A stretch of DNA of 64,000 nucleotides from Salinigranum halophilum. Its GTDB lineage: Archaea > Halobacteriota > Halobacteria > Halobacteriales > Haloferacaceae. Under the pieces are notes generated by a model that saw only the letters and a list, made by a program, of their open reading frames with translations, was not told the DNA's origin and made no database searches. The translations under genes were made by a program, and so were the position numbers. Of the stretch, positions 8,594 to 18,377 are shown one piece after another. Each line of letters starts with the position of its first letter. Position 1 is the first letter of the stretch. The stretch is taken from positions 107,061 through 171,060 of the forward strand of contig NZ_SSNL01000007.1 in the NCBI RefSeq assembly GCF_007004735.1. The letters run 5' to 3'.

Positions 8594-9025
8594 TCAGGCG
8601 AGTCGACGCCGAAGCGCCCACGCGTACTCCGTCCGGTCGAGGAACGCGTCGACGCTCTCCTCGCGAACCTCGCCGCTCGAGTACACCCTGTCGCGGTCGT
8701 AGGCGATGGCGTGTCTCGGAACCGGGAGCCACGGGGTGAAACAAAAGCCCACCCCGACGGGCGTCCGGCCCCTCGCGAGCGCCCACGACGCCGCGACGAG
8801 CGCGTAATCCTCACAGTCGCCAGTCTCGTCCGCGACGGTGTCGTCCGGCCGCCGTGCGACGTCGACCCACCCGTTCCACTCGTCCTCGCGCCACTCGTAC
8901 CGCTCGGACCACGACTCGAAGTCGAACGAACCCCACTCGTCGCCCCGTCCCACGTACCGCCGGGGTGCCACGATGACCCACGGTGTCCACCGCCTGACGG
9001 CGGCCCACAGCCTTCGAACGGTCAT
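8594..9025 (-). CDS. Transglutaminase-like cysteine protease family protein
   Basis: The 143-residue product has a Cys centre in ADETGDCEDYALVAASWALA, followed by PRHAIAYDRD with a possible catalytic His and an Asp, matching the Cys-His-Asp order of bacterial-type transglutaminase-like cysteine peptidases. No signal peptide is clear, although the N-terminal stretch RRWTPWVIVAPRRY is partly hydrophobic. The start is an ATG at 9025; the longer frame upstream runs antisense through unrelated sequence. Substrate is unknown. Confidence 0.65.
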   Translation of the reverse strand: MTVRRLWAAVRRWTPWVIVAPRRYVGRGDEWGSFDFESWSERYEWREDEWNGWVDVARRPDDTVADETGDCEDYALVAASWALARGRTPVGVGFCFTPWLPVPRHAIAYDRDRVYSSGEVREESVDAFLDRTEYAWALRRRLA

Positions 9026-9125
9026 CTGTGACGAAAGGGACCGCAGCGACCAGAACGTGTCGGTCAGCCGAACACCACCTCTGGATGACACACTCGAGTC
9101 TGCGGACGACGCAACAGGGGCGCGC

Positions 9126-9629
9126 TCACTTCTCGACGTCGAGGAGCGCCACCCGCTCGAGGACGACGTCCGCGAGACGCCCGTCGACGACGGCGAGTTC
9201 GCGCGCTCCCACGTCGAAGTACTCCCTGACGCGCCCCTCGTCGAACGCCCCCAGCGTCGACGCCGGGCGCAACTCCCGCTCGACGGCGGCGGCCGCCTCG
9301 TCTTCGGCCGCTCCGTCGTCGTCTCCAGCGTCGACGAGGACGACGACCGACTGTTCGCCGGGCGAGACGCCCATGGTGAGCGCCCGGTCGATCTGTCGAC
9401 GGCCGGCCGCGTAGAGGAGTATCTCGACACCGCGGTCGTGGGCGACGTTCGCTCCCCGCTCGAACGCTCTCTCGGCGAGTTCGACGGCGCGTTCGAGGTG
9501 CGCGCGCGAGACGACGTACCGCGCGTCGAACGCCTGGACCGTCACGCCGTGGCGCGCTCCGACGGCATCCAGCCGCTCGACGAACGCCCCGACGTCGTCG
9601 ACGTCTGCGACTCCCTCGACCAGCCTCAT
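9126..9629 (-). CDS. cgi121: KEOPS complex subunit Cgi121
   Basis: Cgi121 is a small subunit of KEOPS, which makes threonylcarbamoyl-adenosine at tRNA position 37; Cgi121 helps recruit the tRNA and contacts Bud32. The 167-residue product has typical blocks: [40 protein letters not shown], and a C-terminal region of family character. Its ATG overlaps the Hel308 stop by 4 nt (ATGA), so it is the second gene of that operon. Kae1-Bud32 and Pcc1 are not in this window. Confidence 0.88.
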   Translation of the reverse strand: MRLVEGVADVDDVGAFVERLDAVGARHGVTVQAFDARYVVSRAHLERAVELAERAFERGANVAHDRGVEILLYAAGRRQIDRALTMGVSPGEQSVVVLVDAGDDDGAAEDEAAAAVERELRPASTLGAFDEGRVREYFDVGARELAVVDGRLADVVLERVALLDVEK

Positions 9630-12097
9630 CCGAAGTCTCCCAGGCTCGCCTGGTCGCTCTCGGTGTCGCTTCCCCCTCCCGAGGCTGACCCCTCCGCCTC
9701 CGTCCCCTCGGCCACCGCCTGCGCCGTCGACTCGTCGGCCGAGACGTCGTCCATCGACGGGTCCTGCCGGCCGACGTTCTCGAGGATGGACGCGGCGGTC
9801 TTCCGCCGCCCCCGAAGGGCCCCCAGGACGACCGACTTGTCCGCGTCGCGGAGGTCCGCGCGGGTCTCGATGCCGGCCTCGTACAGCCGTCGTGCGCGTT
9901 TCCGGCCGACGTTCCGCACCCCCGCGAGGTCGAGCAGTTCGTCGCGGACGCCGTACTCGACGCGCTTTTTCGCTTCGCGCACCGCGACGGCGTCGAAGCC
10001 GCGGTCGCCGGCGATGCGCTCGGCCGCGCCGAGGAGCCACGTCGCCGTGTCGACCTTCCCCCTGATGTCACCCGGGCCGACGCCGTACCGCTCGGCGATG
10101 CGGTCCTCGTCGACCTCGTTCGCCCAGTCCTCGAGGAGTCGTGCCGTCTTCAGCGCCGAGAGCCACGACTCGAACTGCGTGTCGCTGTATTCGGAGGGCG
10201 TTCGACCCAGGAGTTCGGCCTCCCGCTCGTAACACTCCTCGGTGTACCGCTCTCTGTCTCCCGACTTGAGGTAGAGTTCGTACATGTCCGGGGTGCGGGA
10301 GACGAGGTGATACAGCCCGAGCGGCGTGGGATAGGTGCGGTCGCTCTCGTCCGCTTCCTGCCCGTCTCCGTCGCTCTCGTCCGCTCTCTCGCTCTCTGCC
10401 ACCAACTCGCTCGCCGTCTGGAAGCCACCGGCTTCCGTCTCCTTCGTCCTACTCCCGCCCGTAGTCGACTCCACGCCGTCGAGCCGTCGTCGCATCTCGC
10501 GCTCGTTCTCGTCGCCCCACGCCAGACCGTCGACCACCTCGGCCGCGCTCATCGGGTCCAGGTAGAGCCGGGAGACGGTGTGGCCCAACCCCGTCGCCTT
10601 CAGCCGCACGTCGTCGTCCTCGCGCTCGCGCGTGAGGAAGTCGTTCCGCTCCAGGTAGTCGAGGACGGTGTCGGCCTTCTGCGCCAGGTAGTCGGGGTCG
10701 TCCGTCTGGGTCGCGTACAGGGTCCGGTCGAGAAACGACAGCAGTCCGGACCGGGTGTGCGCGAACCCCGACGCGACGGTGGCGAGGAGGTGTGTCCGCA
10801 GGGCGGGCTCGGCGGCGAGCTTCGACTGGACGGCCTCGGGCTCCGCCCAGACGTACCGCTCGAACAGTTCGTCGCGCGTGTCGTAATCCTTCGCCAGCAA
10901 CACGGCCTCGCCGTAGGGGTCCAGTCCGGGCCGCCCCGCCCGTCCCATCATCTGATGCACTTCGAGCACGTCGAGCGGCTTCATCCCGCCGAACTCCCCG
11001 TCGTACCGCTGCCAGTCGCGGACGACGACCCGTCGTGCGGGTGTGTTGACCCCCGCCGCCAGCGTCGGGGTGGCACAGACGCACTTGACGAGTCGGGCCC
11101 GGAAGGCGTCCTCGATGAGCTCTCGGTGCTTCGGGGCCAGTCCCGCGTGGTGAAACGCCGCGCCTTTCCTGACCGCGCGCGCGAGGTCCGTCGACGTCTC
11201 CGTGTCCGAGACGTCCTCGACTTCGTCGGCGAGTTCGCGTAACTCCCGCGTCTCCTCGCCCGTGAGTCGCTTTGACGTGACGTCGCCGAGGCGTTTCGCC
11301 GCCGCCTCGGCGTTGCGCCGGGAGTTGACGAACACTAGCGACGAGCCCTGTCCGTGGTCACCGTCGCCCACGAGCGCGTCGTCGACGAGCGCCGGCGTCT
11401 GGCGCTTGCCGTCGACCGGAACCTCCCGCTGTGAGCCGTCGTCGAACGTGATCGCGTTGCCGTAGTGGACGCCCGTCCGGAGGTCGATGGGGCGCCAGTC
11501 GGCGTCGACCAGGTTCGCGTCGAGCCACTCGGCGATCTCGTCGGCGTTGCCGACCGTCGCGGAGAGCGCGACCACCTGAAGGCCGGGGTTGATGCGTCGA
11601 AGCTTCGCCAGCGTCACCTCCAGCGTCGGCCCCCGGTTCCGGTCGTCGACGAGGTGGACCTCGTCGGCGACGACGCACGTGAGCTGGTCGATCCACGGCG
11701 CGTCGTTCCGGACGAGCGAGTCGACCTTCTCCGACGTGGCGACGATGATGTCGCGGGAGGCGAGCCACTCGCCGCTGGACTCGTAGTTCCCGGTGGAGAC
11801 CCCGACGGTGAAGCCCAGCTCTTCCCACCGCTCGAACTCGGCTTTCTTCTCCGAGGCGAGCGCGCGGAGGGGGACGATGTAGAGCGCCTTCCCTCCGCGC
11901 CGAATCGCCGAGAGCATCGCGAGTTCGGCGACGAGCGTCTTCCCCGAGGCCGTGGGGACGCTCGCGACGACGCTCTCGCCCGTGGTGACGCCCGCGTTCA
12001 CCGCCTCGGCCTGCGGTGGGTACAGCGCTTCGATACCCTCCTCGTGGAGTCGGTCTGCGACCCCCTCGGGCAGTCCGGGGACGTCGGCGGGGTTCAT
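9626..12097 (-). CDS. hel308: Superfamily 2 helicase Hel308
   Basis: Hel308 is a 3'-5' DNA helicase that acts at stalled replication forks. The 823-residue protein has a Q-motif region ([13 protein letters not shown]), Walker A in [22 protein letters not shown] in [20 protein letters not shown], motif [11 protein letters not shown], motif [12 protein letters not shown], and a C-terminal helix-hairpin-helix ([20 protein letters not shown]). It is longer than typical because of an acidic insert around residues 540-590 and a flexible tail. The last residues, QASLGDFG, resemble a PCNA-interacting peptide. A CCTATACTCC element lies about 29 nt upstream of the ATG. Confidence 0.96.
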   Translation of the reverse strand: MNPADVPGLPEGVADRLHEEGIEALYPPQAEAVNAGVTTGESVVASVPTASGKTLVAELAMLSAIRRGGKALYIVPLRALASEKKAEFERWEELGFTVGVSTGNYESSGEWLASRDIIVATSEKVDSLVRNDAPWIDQLTCVVADEVHLVDDRNRGPTLEVTLAKLRRINPGLQVVALSATVGNADEIAEWLDANLVDADWRPIDLRTGVHYGNAITFDDGSQREVPVDGKRQTPALVDDALVGDGDHGQGSSLVFVNSRRNAEAAAKRLGDVTSKRLTGEETRELRELADEVEDVSDTETSTDLARAVRKGAAFHHAGLAPKHRELIEDAFRARLVKCVCATPTLAAGVNTPARRVVVRDWQRYDGEFGGMKPLDVLEVHQMMGRAGRPGLDPYGEAVLLAKDYDTRDELFERYVWAEPEAVQSKLAAEPALRTHLLATVASGFAHTRSGLLSFLDRTLYATQTDDPDYLAQKADTVLDYLERNDFLTREREDDDVRLKATGLGHTVSRLYLDPMSAAEVVDGLAWGDENEREMRRRLDGVESTTGGSRTKETEAGGFQTASELVAESERADESDGDGQEADESDRTYPTPLGLYHLVSRTPDMYELYLKSGDRERYTEECYEREAELLGRTPSEYSDTQFESWLSALKTARLLEDWANEVDEDRIAERYGVGPGDIRGKVDTATWLLGAAERIAGDRGFDAVAVREAKKRVEYGVRDELLDLAGVRNVGRKRARRLYEAGIETRADLRDADKSVVLGALRGRRKTAASILENVGRQDPSMDDVSADESTAQAVAEGTEAEGSASGGGSDTESDQASLGDFG

Positions 12098-12225
12098 CTA
12101 CCGCCCGTTTGGTTCCTTTCGGAGTATAGGGTTTCGGGTCGCGTGCGCGGCGGTGTGGCGGTGTGGCGGCGACCTGTCCGCGTCTGGGCGCCACGTCTAA
12201 ACCCCCCGCCAGTCTACCCCGAGCC

Positions 12226-12465
12226 ATGCACATCGAGTACGACCGCGACACCTGCATCGGGATGTTCCAGTGCGTCGACGAGTGGGAGGCGTTCGAGAAG
12301 AACCTCGACGACGGCAAGGCCGACCTCGTCGACGCCGAGGAGGAAGACGGCGTCTTCGTCCGCGAGGTGCCCGAGGACGCGAAGTTCGACGCCGAGTACG
12401 CCGCGCGCGTCTGTCCGGTCGACGCCATCAAGCTGTTCGACGACGACGGCGAGCGGATCGTCTGA
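12226..12465 (+). CDS. Small single-cluster ferredoxin-like protein
   Basis: The 79-residue acidic product has the fold of a one-cluster bacterial-type ferredoxin but only three cysteines: C10 and C16 in DTCIGMFQCVDEW and one in ARVCPVDAIKLFDDDGERIV. The place normally taken by the third ligand of CxxCxxC (or Asp) is Met. A [3Fe-4S] centre, or a [4Fe-4S] centre with a non-Cys ligand, is most plausible. Start is the ATG at 12226; upstream in-frame codons cross the promoter region shared with hel308. Likely an electron carrier; partner unknown. Confidence 0.75.
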   Translation: MHIEYDRDTCIGMFQCVDEWEAFEKNLDDGKADLVDAEEEDGVFVREVPEDAKFDAEYAARVCPVDAIKLFDDDGERIV

Positions 12466-12578
12466 GCCGACGGTCGCTCCGGACGTTCACGCCGCTCGGC
12501 GCTGTCGCTGTCGCTCTCACTCTCGGGTGGTGGCGCGGCAAAAAATGACGTCTCGCGTCGCGACCGGTCGGTTTCGCG

Positions 12579-13319
12579 TCAGTCCGCTGTCGCCGAAGCG
12601 CCCGTCCCACTCGCCGCGCTGAGGACGTCGCGGCTCTGCAGCAGGATGATCCCGAAGCCGACCTTCGCCGACAGGTCGAGGACCATGAACGCTGCCGTCT
12701 CGATTCCCAGCGGGATGATGGCGAAGCCGCCCTCGGTTCCGAGAATCCAGACCACCGGATACGCCGACCAGAGGACGAGGATCAGGTTCCTGAGCCGACT
12801 GAACAGGGCACCGACCTCGCCGGACTGCTTGCTGGCTTGCTCCGACAGCGAGCCGAGCAGGACGTACAGGAGCACGAGGAGTGCGCCCGTGCTGATCGCC
12901 CACCAGATGATGCGGAACAGCTGTCCCTCGGTTGCCAGTGCGCCCACGAGACCCGTGCCGATCATGAACACGTCCAGCCCGATGAGGGTGTAGATCGTGT
13001 TCCGATCGGCTCCTGCCAACAGTGCGAGGTCCAGCAATAACAGTGGTGTCGTGAACAGCCAGTCCGCGTAGCGGGCCCAGTAGATGTCGAGCGTCCCGAG
13101 CCCCTGCACTGACACCTCGATGAGGCCGTACCCCGTGGCCATTGCGAAGTACGCCGCCGCCGCGATAGCGGCGATGAAGATGGTGATGATGTAGTACTCT
13201 TGCTGGTCGGGGTCACGTACGGACCATCCCTGTCCGACGAAGTACAGGGTGCCGAGTGTCATCCCGATCGTGCCGATCCACAGCGCTATCGATTCGAGGC
13301 CTGCGCCTGGTTGTGCCAT
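12579..13319 (-). CDS. bop: Bacteriorhodopsin (light-driven proton pump)
   Basis: The 246-residue seven-helix retinal protein carries every residue of an outward proton pump: R83, D86 (acceptor), T90 and D97 (donor) in the helix-C run [21 protein letters not shown]196 and E207 at the release site, D215, and the retinal Schiff-base lysine K219 in [15 protein letters not shown]. These equal R82, D85, T89, D96, E194, E204, D212 and K216 of Halobacterium bacteriorhodopsin. L94 (bR L93) favours green absorption. The short N-terminus resembles the processed precursors of the family. It is divergent from crtY-blh, which supply its chromophore. Confidence 0.96.
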   Translation of the reverse strand: MAQPGAGLESIALWIGTIGMTLGTLYFVGQGWSVRDPDQQEYYIITIFIAAIAAAAYFAMATGYGLIEVSVQGLGTLDIYWARYADWLFTTPLLLLDLALLAGADRNTIYTLIGLDVFMIGTGLVGALATEGQLFRIIWWAISTGALLVLLYVLLGSLSEQASKQSGEVGALFSRLRNLILVLWSAYPVVWILGTEGGFAIIPLGIETAAFMVLDLSAKVGFGIILLQSRDVLSAASGTGASATAD

Positions 13320-13348
13320 ACCCGTTCGCGGCTAGGGATGACCTCGAC

Positions 13349-13357
13349 TTATATTTG
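13349..13357 (-). promoter_or_regulatory. bop TATA box
   Basis: On the minus strand this reads AAATATAAG, about 30 nt before the bop ATG, giving an almost leaderless mRNA as known for bop in Halobacterium. The remaining 180 nt up to crtY hold the divergent promoter, with no other gene seen. Confidence 0.7.
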
Positions 13358-13537
13358 ATGGCAGATTGAGGAAAAAAGTCGATATCCGATTCGAGCGCGC
13401 CTCTCTCGGCCAGAACGTTGAAGTACCTCGTTCGGCGCACACCCCGGTGGCCGTGAGCTTCATCCCGCTCGCGTCCCTCCTCCCCGTCGAGCGATGACGA
13501 CCACCCGTTCGAAGACGTCGGCGGTGCGTGGACGCGG

Positions 13538-14398
13538 ATGAGGCTCACCTACCTCGGGTTCCATCTCGTGTTCATCCTCCCACCGCTCGCGTTACTCCTC
13601 CGAGCCGCACCGTCGCTCCCGCCGACGCGACGCCGCGTGGCGCTCACCGGCCTCGGTGCCATCACGTTCCTCGCGCTCGTCTACACCACTCCGTGGGACA
13701 ACTACCTCATCGACCAGGGCGTCTGGTGGTACGGCGAGGGGACCGTCGTCGCCTACCTCGGCTCCGCTCCCGTCGAAGAGTACCTCTTCTTCGTCCTCCA
13801 GCCGGTCCTCTCGGGACTGTTCCTCTACACGATGGGCTTCTCGCCCGCGTTCGAGCAGCGCGACACCAGGCTTCGCCCCCGTCTCACTGGCGGCGTCGGC
13901 TTTCTCGCCCTGAGCGCCCTCGGCGGCGTCCTCCTCACCACGACGTCGGGCTACTACCTCGGTGCGATTTTGTTGTGGGCCTGTCCCCTCCTGGCGCTCC
14001 AGTGGGCCGTCGGCGGCGGCTACCTCGTCCGCATGCGTCGTGAGTGGCCCGTCGCCGTGGCCATCCCGACGCTGTACCTGTGGTTCGCCGACCGGGTGGC
14101 CATCGGCCTCGGCGTGTGGACCATCTCGGGGACCCAGACGCTCGGCGTCGACATCCTCGGCCTCCCGCTCGAGGAGGCCGTCTTCTTCCTCGTGACGAAC
14201 CTCCTCGTCGTCCAGGGCCTGGTGCTCTTCGAGTGGGTGATGCACCGCTGGGGTCGACTCACCCTCGATGCCGACCGGATGGACACCGGAGCCGTCACCG
14301 AGACGGAGCGAGACCCCGTCACGCCCCGCGTCTCGTCTCCGAACTCGAATCCGGACCCGACCGCGCGGGAGCATCCCTCCACGGACCGGGGACGATGA
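13538..14398 (+). CDS. crtY: Lycopene beta-cyclase (CrtYcd/CarR type)
   Basis: Converts lycopene to beta-carotene in the membrane. The 286-residue protein is the fused form of the two-subunit cyclase: two homologous three-to-four-helix halves, each with the PxE(E) motif of this family (SAPVEEYLFFVLQP in the first, GLPLEEAVFFLVTNLLVVQG in the second), plus YTTPWDNYLI near residue 48. The C-terminal 40 residues are hydrophilic. It overlaps the following blh by 4 nt, and lies divergent from bop, so its beta-carotene probably feeds retinal synthesis. Confidence 0.93.
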   Translation: MRLTYLGFHLVFILPPLALLLRAAPSLPPTRRRVALTGLGAITFLALVYTTPWDNYLIDQGVWWYGEGTVVAYLGSAPVEEYLFFVLQPVLSGLFLYTMGFSPAFEQRDTRLRPRLTGGVGFLALSALGGVLLTTTSGYYLGAILLWACPLLALQWAVGGGYLVRMRREWPVAVAIPTLYLWFADRVAIGLGVWTISGTQTLGVDILGLPLEEAVFFLVTNLLVVQGLVLFEWVMHRWGRLTLDADRMDTGAVTETERDPVTPRVSSPNSNPDPTAREHPSTDRGR

Positions 14399-15462
14399 GC
14401 CTGTCGTCGTCCGCGCGCGCCGCCGTCTCCGAGCCACTTCCGTCCGTCGTCCGACGAACGCTGTCGACGGCGGCGGTCCGTCCCTCGTGGCTCGCGCTCG
14501 GCGTGGCCGTCCTCCTCGCCCCGTTCGTCGAGTCACTCCCGGACGTCCTCGTGTACCTCCCCTTCGCCCTGAGCGCCCTCGTCTTCGGCCTCCCTCACGG
14601 TGCCGTCGACCACCTCGCGCCCGCCCGCACCGTCGACGGGAGCGAGAGACGGTCGATGCTCGTCGTCGGCCTGCTGTACCTCCTCTGTGGGGGCGCGTAT
14701 CTCGCGTGGTGGTTCGTCGCGCCCGTCTCCGCGGCCGTCTTCTTCATCGCGCTCACGGGGTTCCACTGGGGGCAGGGCGACGTGTACGCGCTCCTCGCAC
14801 TCCTCAACGTCGAACACCTGCCCACCCGCGCCGAGCGCGCGCTCTCGCTCGTCGTTCGCGGCGGCCTCCCGATGCTCGCGCCGCTCGCGTTTCACCCCGC
14901 CGCGTACCGCCGCGTCGTCGCCGCGTTCGTCGCTCTCTTCGACGGGTCACCGGCGGCGCTCACCCCCTTCTTCACCCCCACGGCCCGCCTCGTCGCCGGC
15001 GGCGGTCTCTTCGCGCTCACCGTGCTCGCGCTCGCAGTCGGTGCCTGGCGCGTCCGCCGGGGCGCTGCCGCCCGTCCCTGGCTCGTCGACGCCGCCGAAC
15101 TCACCCTCCTCTGGGTCTTCTTCGCCGTCCTTCCGCCCGTCCTCGCGGTCGGGCTCTACTTCACCCTCTGGCACGCCCTCCGCCACATCGCTCGCCTGCT
15201 CGCCGTCGATCCCGACGCACAGCACGCGCTCACGACCGGCGATGCCGTCGGGGCGCTTCGTCGCTTCGCCCGCGACGCCGCTCCCCTGACGGCTGTCTCG
15301 CTCCTGCTCTTCGCCGGCCTGGCGCTCGCGGTTCCCTCGTCGCCGACGGGACTGGCCGACAGCGACGCGTTGCTCGCGCTGTACCTCGTCGGTATCGCGG
15401 CGCTCACGCTCCCGCACGTCGTCGTCGTCACCTGGATGGACCGCGTCCAGGGCGTCTGGTGA
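14395..15462 (+). CDS. blh: Beta-carotene 15,15'-dioxygenase, Brp/Blh family
   Basis: Cleaves beta-carotene to two retinal molecules. The 355-residue polytopic protein keeps all four histidines expected to hold the catalytic iron: H68 in LVFGLPHGAVDHL, H124 in TGFHWGQGD, and H260 and H264 in LYFTLWHALRHIARLLAVD. The family C-terminal motif LPHVVVVTWMDRVQGVW is intact. The ATG overlaps the crtY stop (ATGA), so the two enzymes are made together. With bop next door this completes a beta-carotene-retinal-opsin module. A second, altered paralogue lies at 31041-32105. Confidence 0.94.
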   Translation: MSLSSSARAAVSEPLPSVVRRTLSTAAVRPSWLALGVAVLLAPFVESLPDVLVYLPFALSALVFGLPHGAVDHLAPARTVDGSERRSMLVVGLLYLLCGGAYLAWWFVAPVSAAVFFIALTGFHWGQGDVYALLALLNVEHLPTRAERALSLVVRGGLPMLAPLAFHPAAYRRVVAAFVALFDGSPAALTPFFTPTARLVAGGGLFALTVLALAVGAWRVRRGAAARPWLVDAAELTLLWVFFAVLPPVLAVGLYFTLWHALRHIARLLAVDPDAQHALTTGDAVGALRRFARDAAPLTAVSLLLFAGLALAVPSSPTGLADSDALLALYLVGIAALTLPHVVVVTWMDRVQGVW

Positions 15463-15517
15463 CGTCGGCGTGCGCCCTGCTCCCTTTGTTCCCGCCGCGT
15501 GAGAGTGGACACAACCG

Positions 15518-15523
15518 TTATAT
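15518..15523 (+). promoter_or_regulatory. TATA-like box before the small gene at 15557
   Basis: TTATAT lies 34-39 nt before the ATG at 15557. It follows the blh stop by 56 nt, so the small gene downstream appears to have its own promoter. Confidence 0.45.
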
Positions 15524-15556
15524 CCTCGGTTCGAGAACCACCCTCCCGAGCCAGCT

Positions 15557-15727
15557 ATGACATCCCACACGCGTCCGTCCAGAGTCGCCGAGTGGGCCGA
15601 ACTCGTCGGTGACCGCGTTCCGGACGTGGTCTGCGACGTCGACGCCGCCGCGGCACAGCCGTCCGCCGGCCGGCCCACGGACGACCGCTGGACTGCGACC
15701 CAGCCGTCGAACAGCCAGAGCCAGTGA
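15557..15727 (+). CDS. Hypothetical small protein (56 aa)
   Basis: The frame starts MTSHTRPSRVAEWAELVGDR, continues with the acidic run VPDVVCDVDAAAAQ and ends in a Gln/Ser-rich tail. The mildly acidic N-terminal half and the TTATAT box upstream favour a real gene. No family recognised. It lies between blh and hef on the same strand. Confidence 0.45.
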   Translation: MTSHTRPSRVAEWAELVGDRVPDVVCDVDAAAAQPSAGRPTDDRWTATQPSNSQSQ

Positions 15728-15807
15728 CCACCCCGCTCGGACCCGCCGTTTCACTTTCACCGCGGTTCGCCAACGCTTAACCGGTGAGACGCGCAACCTC
15801 AAGCGCA

Positions 15808-18372
15808 ATGGCGGCCACGTCCGAGGACGCGTACGTCGACCACCCCCTGCTCTCCCCGGCGTTCATCGAACAGCGCCGGTACCAGCTCAGCCTCGCGAGC
15901 GCCGCGATGGGCGAGCACACCCTCGTCTGTCTCCCCACCGGGCTGGGAAAGACGACTGTCTCGCTGCTCGTCACGGCCGAACGGCTCCACGAACGCGGCG
16001 GCACGTCGCTGATGCTCGCCCCAACGAAGCCGCTCGTCCAGCAACACGCCGACTTCTACCGCGAGGCGCTCTCGATTCCCGACGACGATATCGTCGTCTT
16101 CACCGGCGAGGTCCGCCCCGACGACCGCGCCGCCCTCTGGGCGGACGCACGGGTCGTCATCGCGACCCCGCAGGTCGTCGAGAACGACCTCATCGGGAAC
16201 CGTATCTCGCTCGACCGGGTGACACACCTCACCTTCGACGAGTGTCATCGCGCGACCGGCGACTACTCGTACGTCTACATCGCCGAGCGCTACCTCGCGG
16301 ACGCCGCGGACCCGCTGGTGACCGGGATGTCCGCCTCCCCCGGCGGCGACAAGGAGGCCATCGTCCAGGTGTGTGAGAACCTCGGTCTCTCCAACGTCGA
16401 GGTGATGACCGACGAGGATAGCGACGTCGCCGACTACACCCACGACACCGAGGTCGAGTGGAACCGCATCCAGCTCCCCGACCAGGTCCTCGACATCAGG
16501 GACGCGCTCAACGCGGTCATCACGGACCGACTGGAGAAGCTAAAGGAGATGGGGGTGACGAACGCCACCTCGCCCGACCTCTCCCAGAAGCAGCTCAACG
16601 GGATGCGCGCGGACCTCCAGCGACTCATCAACGCCGGGAAGTCCGAGGGGTATCAGGGGATGTCGATTCACGCGGAGGTGATGAAGCTCCGCCGGGCCGT
16701 CGAACTCGTCGAGACCCAGTCGGTCGAATCCGTGCGGCGGTACTTCGAGCGCCAGCGCAACGCCGCCCGCTCGTCGGGGGCGTCGAAGGCGAGCCAGCGA
16801 CTCGTCTCCGAGCCCAAGGTGAGAGAAGCGATGCGCCTCGCCGAATCGTACGACGGCATCCACCCGAAGTTCTCCCAGACGCGCATCCTGCTGGCCGAGA
16901 CGCTCGGCATCGGCGGCGGCGAACGCGTCATCGTCTTCACCGAGTCGCGCGACACCGCCGAGGCGCTCGTCGACTTCCTCGCCGAGTCGTTCCACGTCCG
17001 GAAGTTCGTCGGACAGTCGGACACCGACGGCTCCGACGGGATGACCCAGACGGAGCAACAGGAGACGCTCGACGAGTTCCGCGCCGGCGAGTTCGAGGTG
17101 CTCGTCTCCACCTCCGTCGCCGAAGAGGGGCTGGACGTTCCCGAAGTCGACCTCGTACTCTTTTTCGAACCGGTCCCCACCGCAATTCGGTCCATCCAGC
17201 GCAAGGGCCGAACCGGTCGGCAGGCCGAGGGACGCGTCGTCGTCCTCCTCGCCGAGGACACGCGCGACGAGGCGTTCTTCTGGATCTCGCGACGCCGCGA
17301 GCGGGAGATGGCCGAAGAACTCCGTGACCTGAAAGGCGTCGCCGACGAACTCGAACGCGAACTCGAGGAGACGACCCTCGAGGAGTTCGAGGCGGCGGGC
17401 GGCGAGAACGGCGAGCGCACGACCCCCGACGCGACGAGCGACGCCGACTCCGGCCCGGCCGCCGCCACTGGCGGGAGCGCCCGCGACTCGTCGCTGACGG
17501 AGTTCGCGGCCACCACAGCGGAGACGGACGGGACCGACGCGACCGACGACACCGACTCCGTGGAGGCGGCGGACTCCGACGGTGACGACACCGAAGCCGA
17601 GTCAGACGACGACCCCGAGGGGACCGTCGCGACCGCGGATTCGACGGACGACCCCGACGTGGTGGAGGTCGTCGTCGACCAGCGCGAACTCGACTCGACC
17701 ATCGCTCGCGACCTCTCGACGCGCGAGGGGCTCAGAACGAGACTGGAGACGCTCGCGGTCGGCGACTACGTCTGCTCGGACCGCGTCGTCGTCGAGCGCA
17801 AGACCGTCTCGGACTTCCTCGACACCCTCACCGGCGGGGACCGCTCGCTGTTCGGACAGGCCCGCGACATGTCTCGCCACTACCCCCGTCCCGTGGTCGT
17901 CATCGAGGGCGACGGCCTGTACGAGGAGCGGAACATCCACCCCGGTGCGATCCGCGGGGCCATCGCGTCGCTCGCGGTGGACTTCGGGGTGAGCGTCCTC
18001 CACACCCGAGACGAGACCGACACCACCGAACTCCTCGCGACCCTCGCCTCGCGCGAACAGACCGAACGGGACCGGACCGTGAGCGTCCACGGGGAGAAGG
18101 CGGCGAAGACGCTCGACGAACAGCAAGAGTACGTCGTCGGCGCGATTGCGGACGTCGGCCCGGTCACGGCGCAGTCGCTCCTCGCGTCGCTCGGGAGCGT
18201 CGAAGCCGTGATGACTGCCACCGAAGAGGAGTTACAGGAGGTCCGAGGCGTCGGGACGAAGACCGCACAGCGCATCCGGGAGGTCGTCGGGAGCGACTAC
18301 GCCTACAGCGAGGACAGCGATAGTGACGGTGACGGCGATGGTGACAAGGACGACGACGAGGACGAGGAGTAG
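15808..18372 (+). CDS. hef: Hef: fused SF2 helicase and XPF-type nuclease
   Basis: Hef, related to FANCM and XPF, processes stalled or branched replication forks. The helicase half has Walker A PTGLGKTTVSLLV, DECH in LTFDECHRATGDYSY, and the C-lobe motifs VSTSVAEEGLDVPEVDLVLF and RSIQRKGRTGRQAEGR. A long Asp/Thr-rich acidic linker (about residues 530-615) joins the nuclease, whose centre is VVVERKTVSDFLDTL (ERKx3D near residue 662). Two helix-hairpin-helix motifs close the protein (VGPVTAQSLLASLGSVEAVM and EVRGVGTKTAQRIREVV). I chose the ATG at 15808; an upstream GTG adds eight residues without support. The nuclease motif appears intact. Confidence 0.95.
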   Translation: MAATSEDAYVDHPLLSPAFIEQRRYQLSLASAAMGEHTLVCLPTGLGKTTVSLLVTAERLHERGGTSLMLAPTKPLVQQHADFYREALSIPDDDIVVFTGEVRPDDRAALWADARVVIATPQVVENDLIGNRISLDRVTHLTFDECHRATGDYSYVYIAERYLADAADPLVTGMSASPGGDKEAIVQVCENLGLSNVEVMTDEDSDVADYTHDTEVEWNRIQLPDQVLDIRDALNAVITDRLEKLKEMGVTNATSPDLSQKQLNGMRADLQRLINAGKSEGYQGMSIHAEVMKLRRAVELVETQSVESVRRYFERQRNAARSSGASKASQRLVSEPKVREAMRLAESYDGIHPKFSQTRILLAETLGIGGGERVIVFTESRDTAEALVDFLAESFHVRKFVGQSDTDGSDGMTQTEQQETLDEFRAGEFEVLVSTSVAEEGLDVPEVDLVLFFEPVPTAIRSIQRKGRTGRQAEGRVVVLLAEDTRDEAFFWISRRREREMAEELRDLKGVADELERELEETTLEEFEAAGGENGERTTPDATSDADSGPAAATGGSARDSSLTEFAATTAETDGTDATDDTDSVEAADSDGDDTEAESDDDPEGTVATADSTDDPDVVEVVVDQRELDSTIARDLSTREGLRTRLETLAVGDYVCSDRVVVERKTVSDFLDTLTGGDRSLFGQARDMSRHYPRPVVVIEGDGLYEERNIHPGAIRGAIASLAVDFGVSVLHTRDETDTTELLATLASREQTERDRTVSVHGEKAAKTLDEQQEYVVGAIADVGPVTAQSLLASLGSVEAVMTATEEELQEVRGVGTKTAQRIREVVGSDYAYSEDSDSDGDGDGDKDDDEDEE

Positions 18373-18377
18373 CCGCC

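Noticed and set aside
8104..8702. Plus-strand frames across tRNA-Gln
   Set aside because: They overlap the tRNA gene and the small minus-strand gene with a ribosome-binding site; no protein-like sequence.
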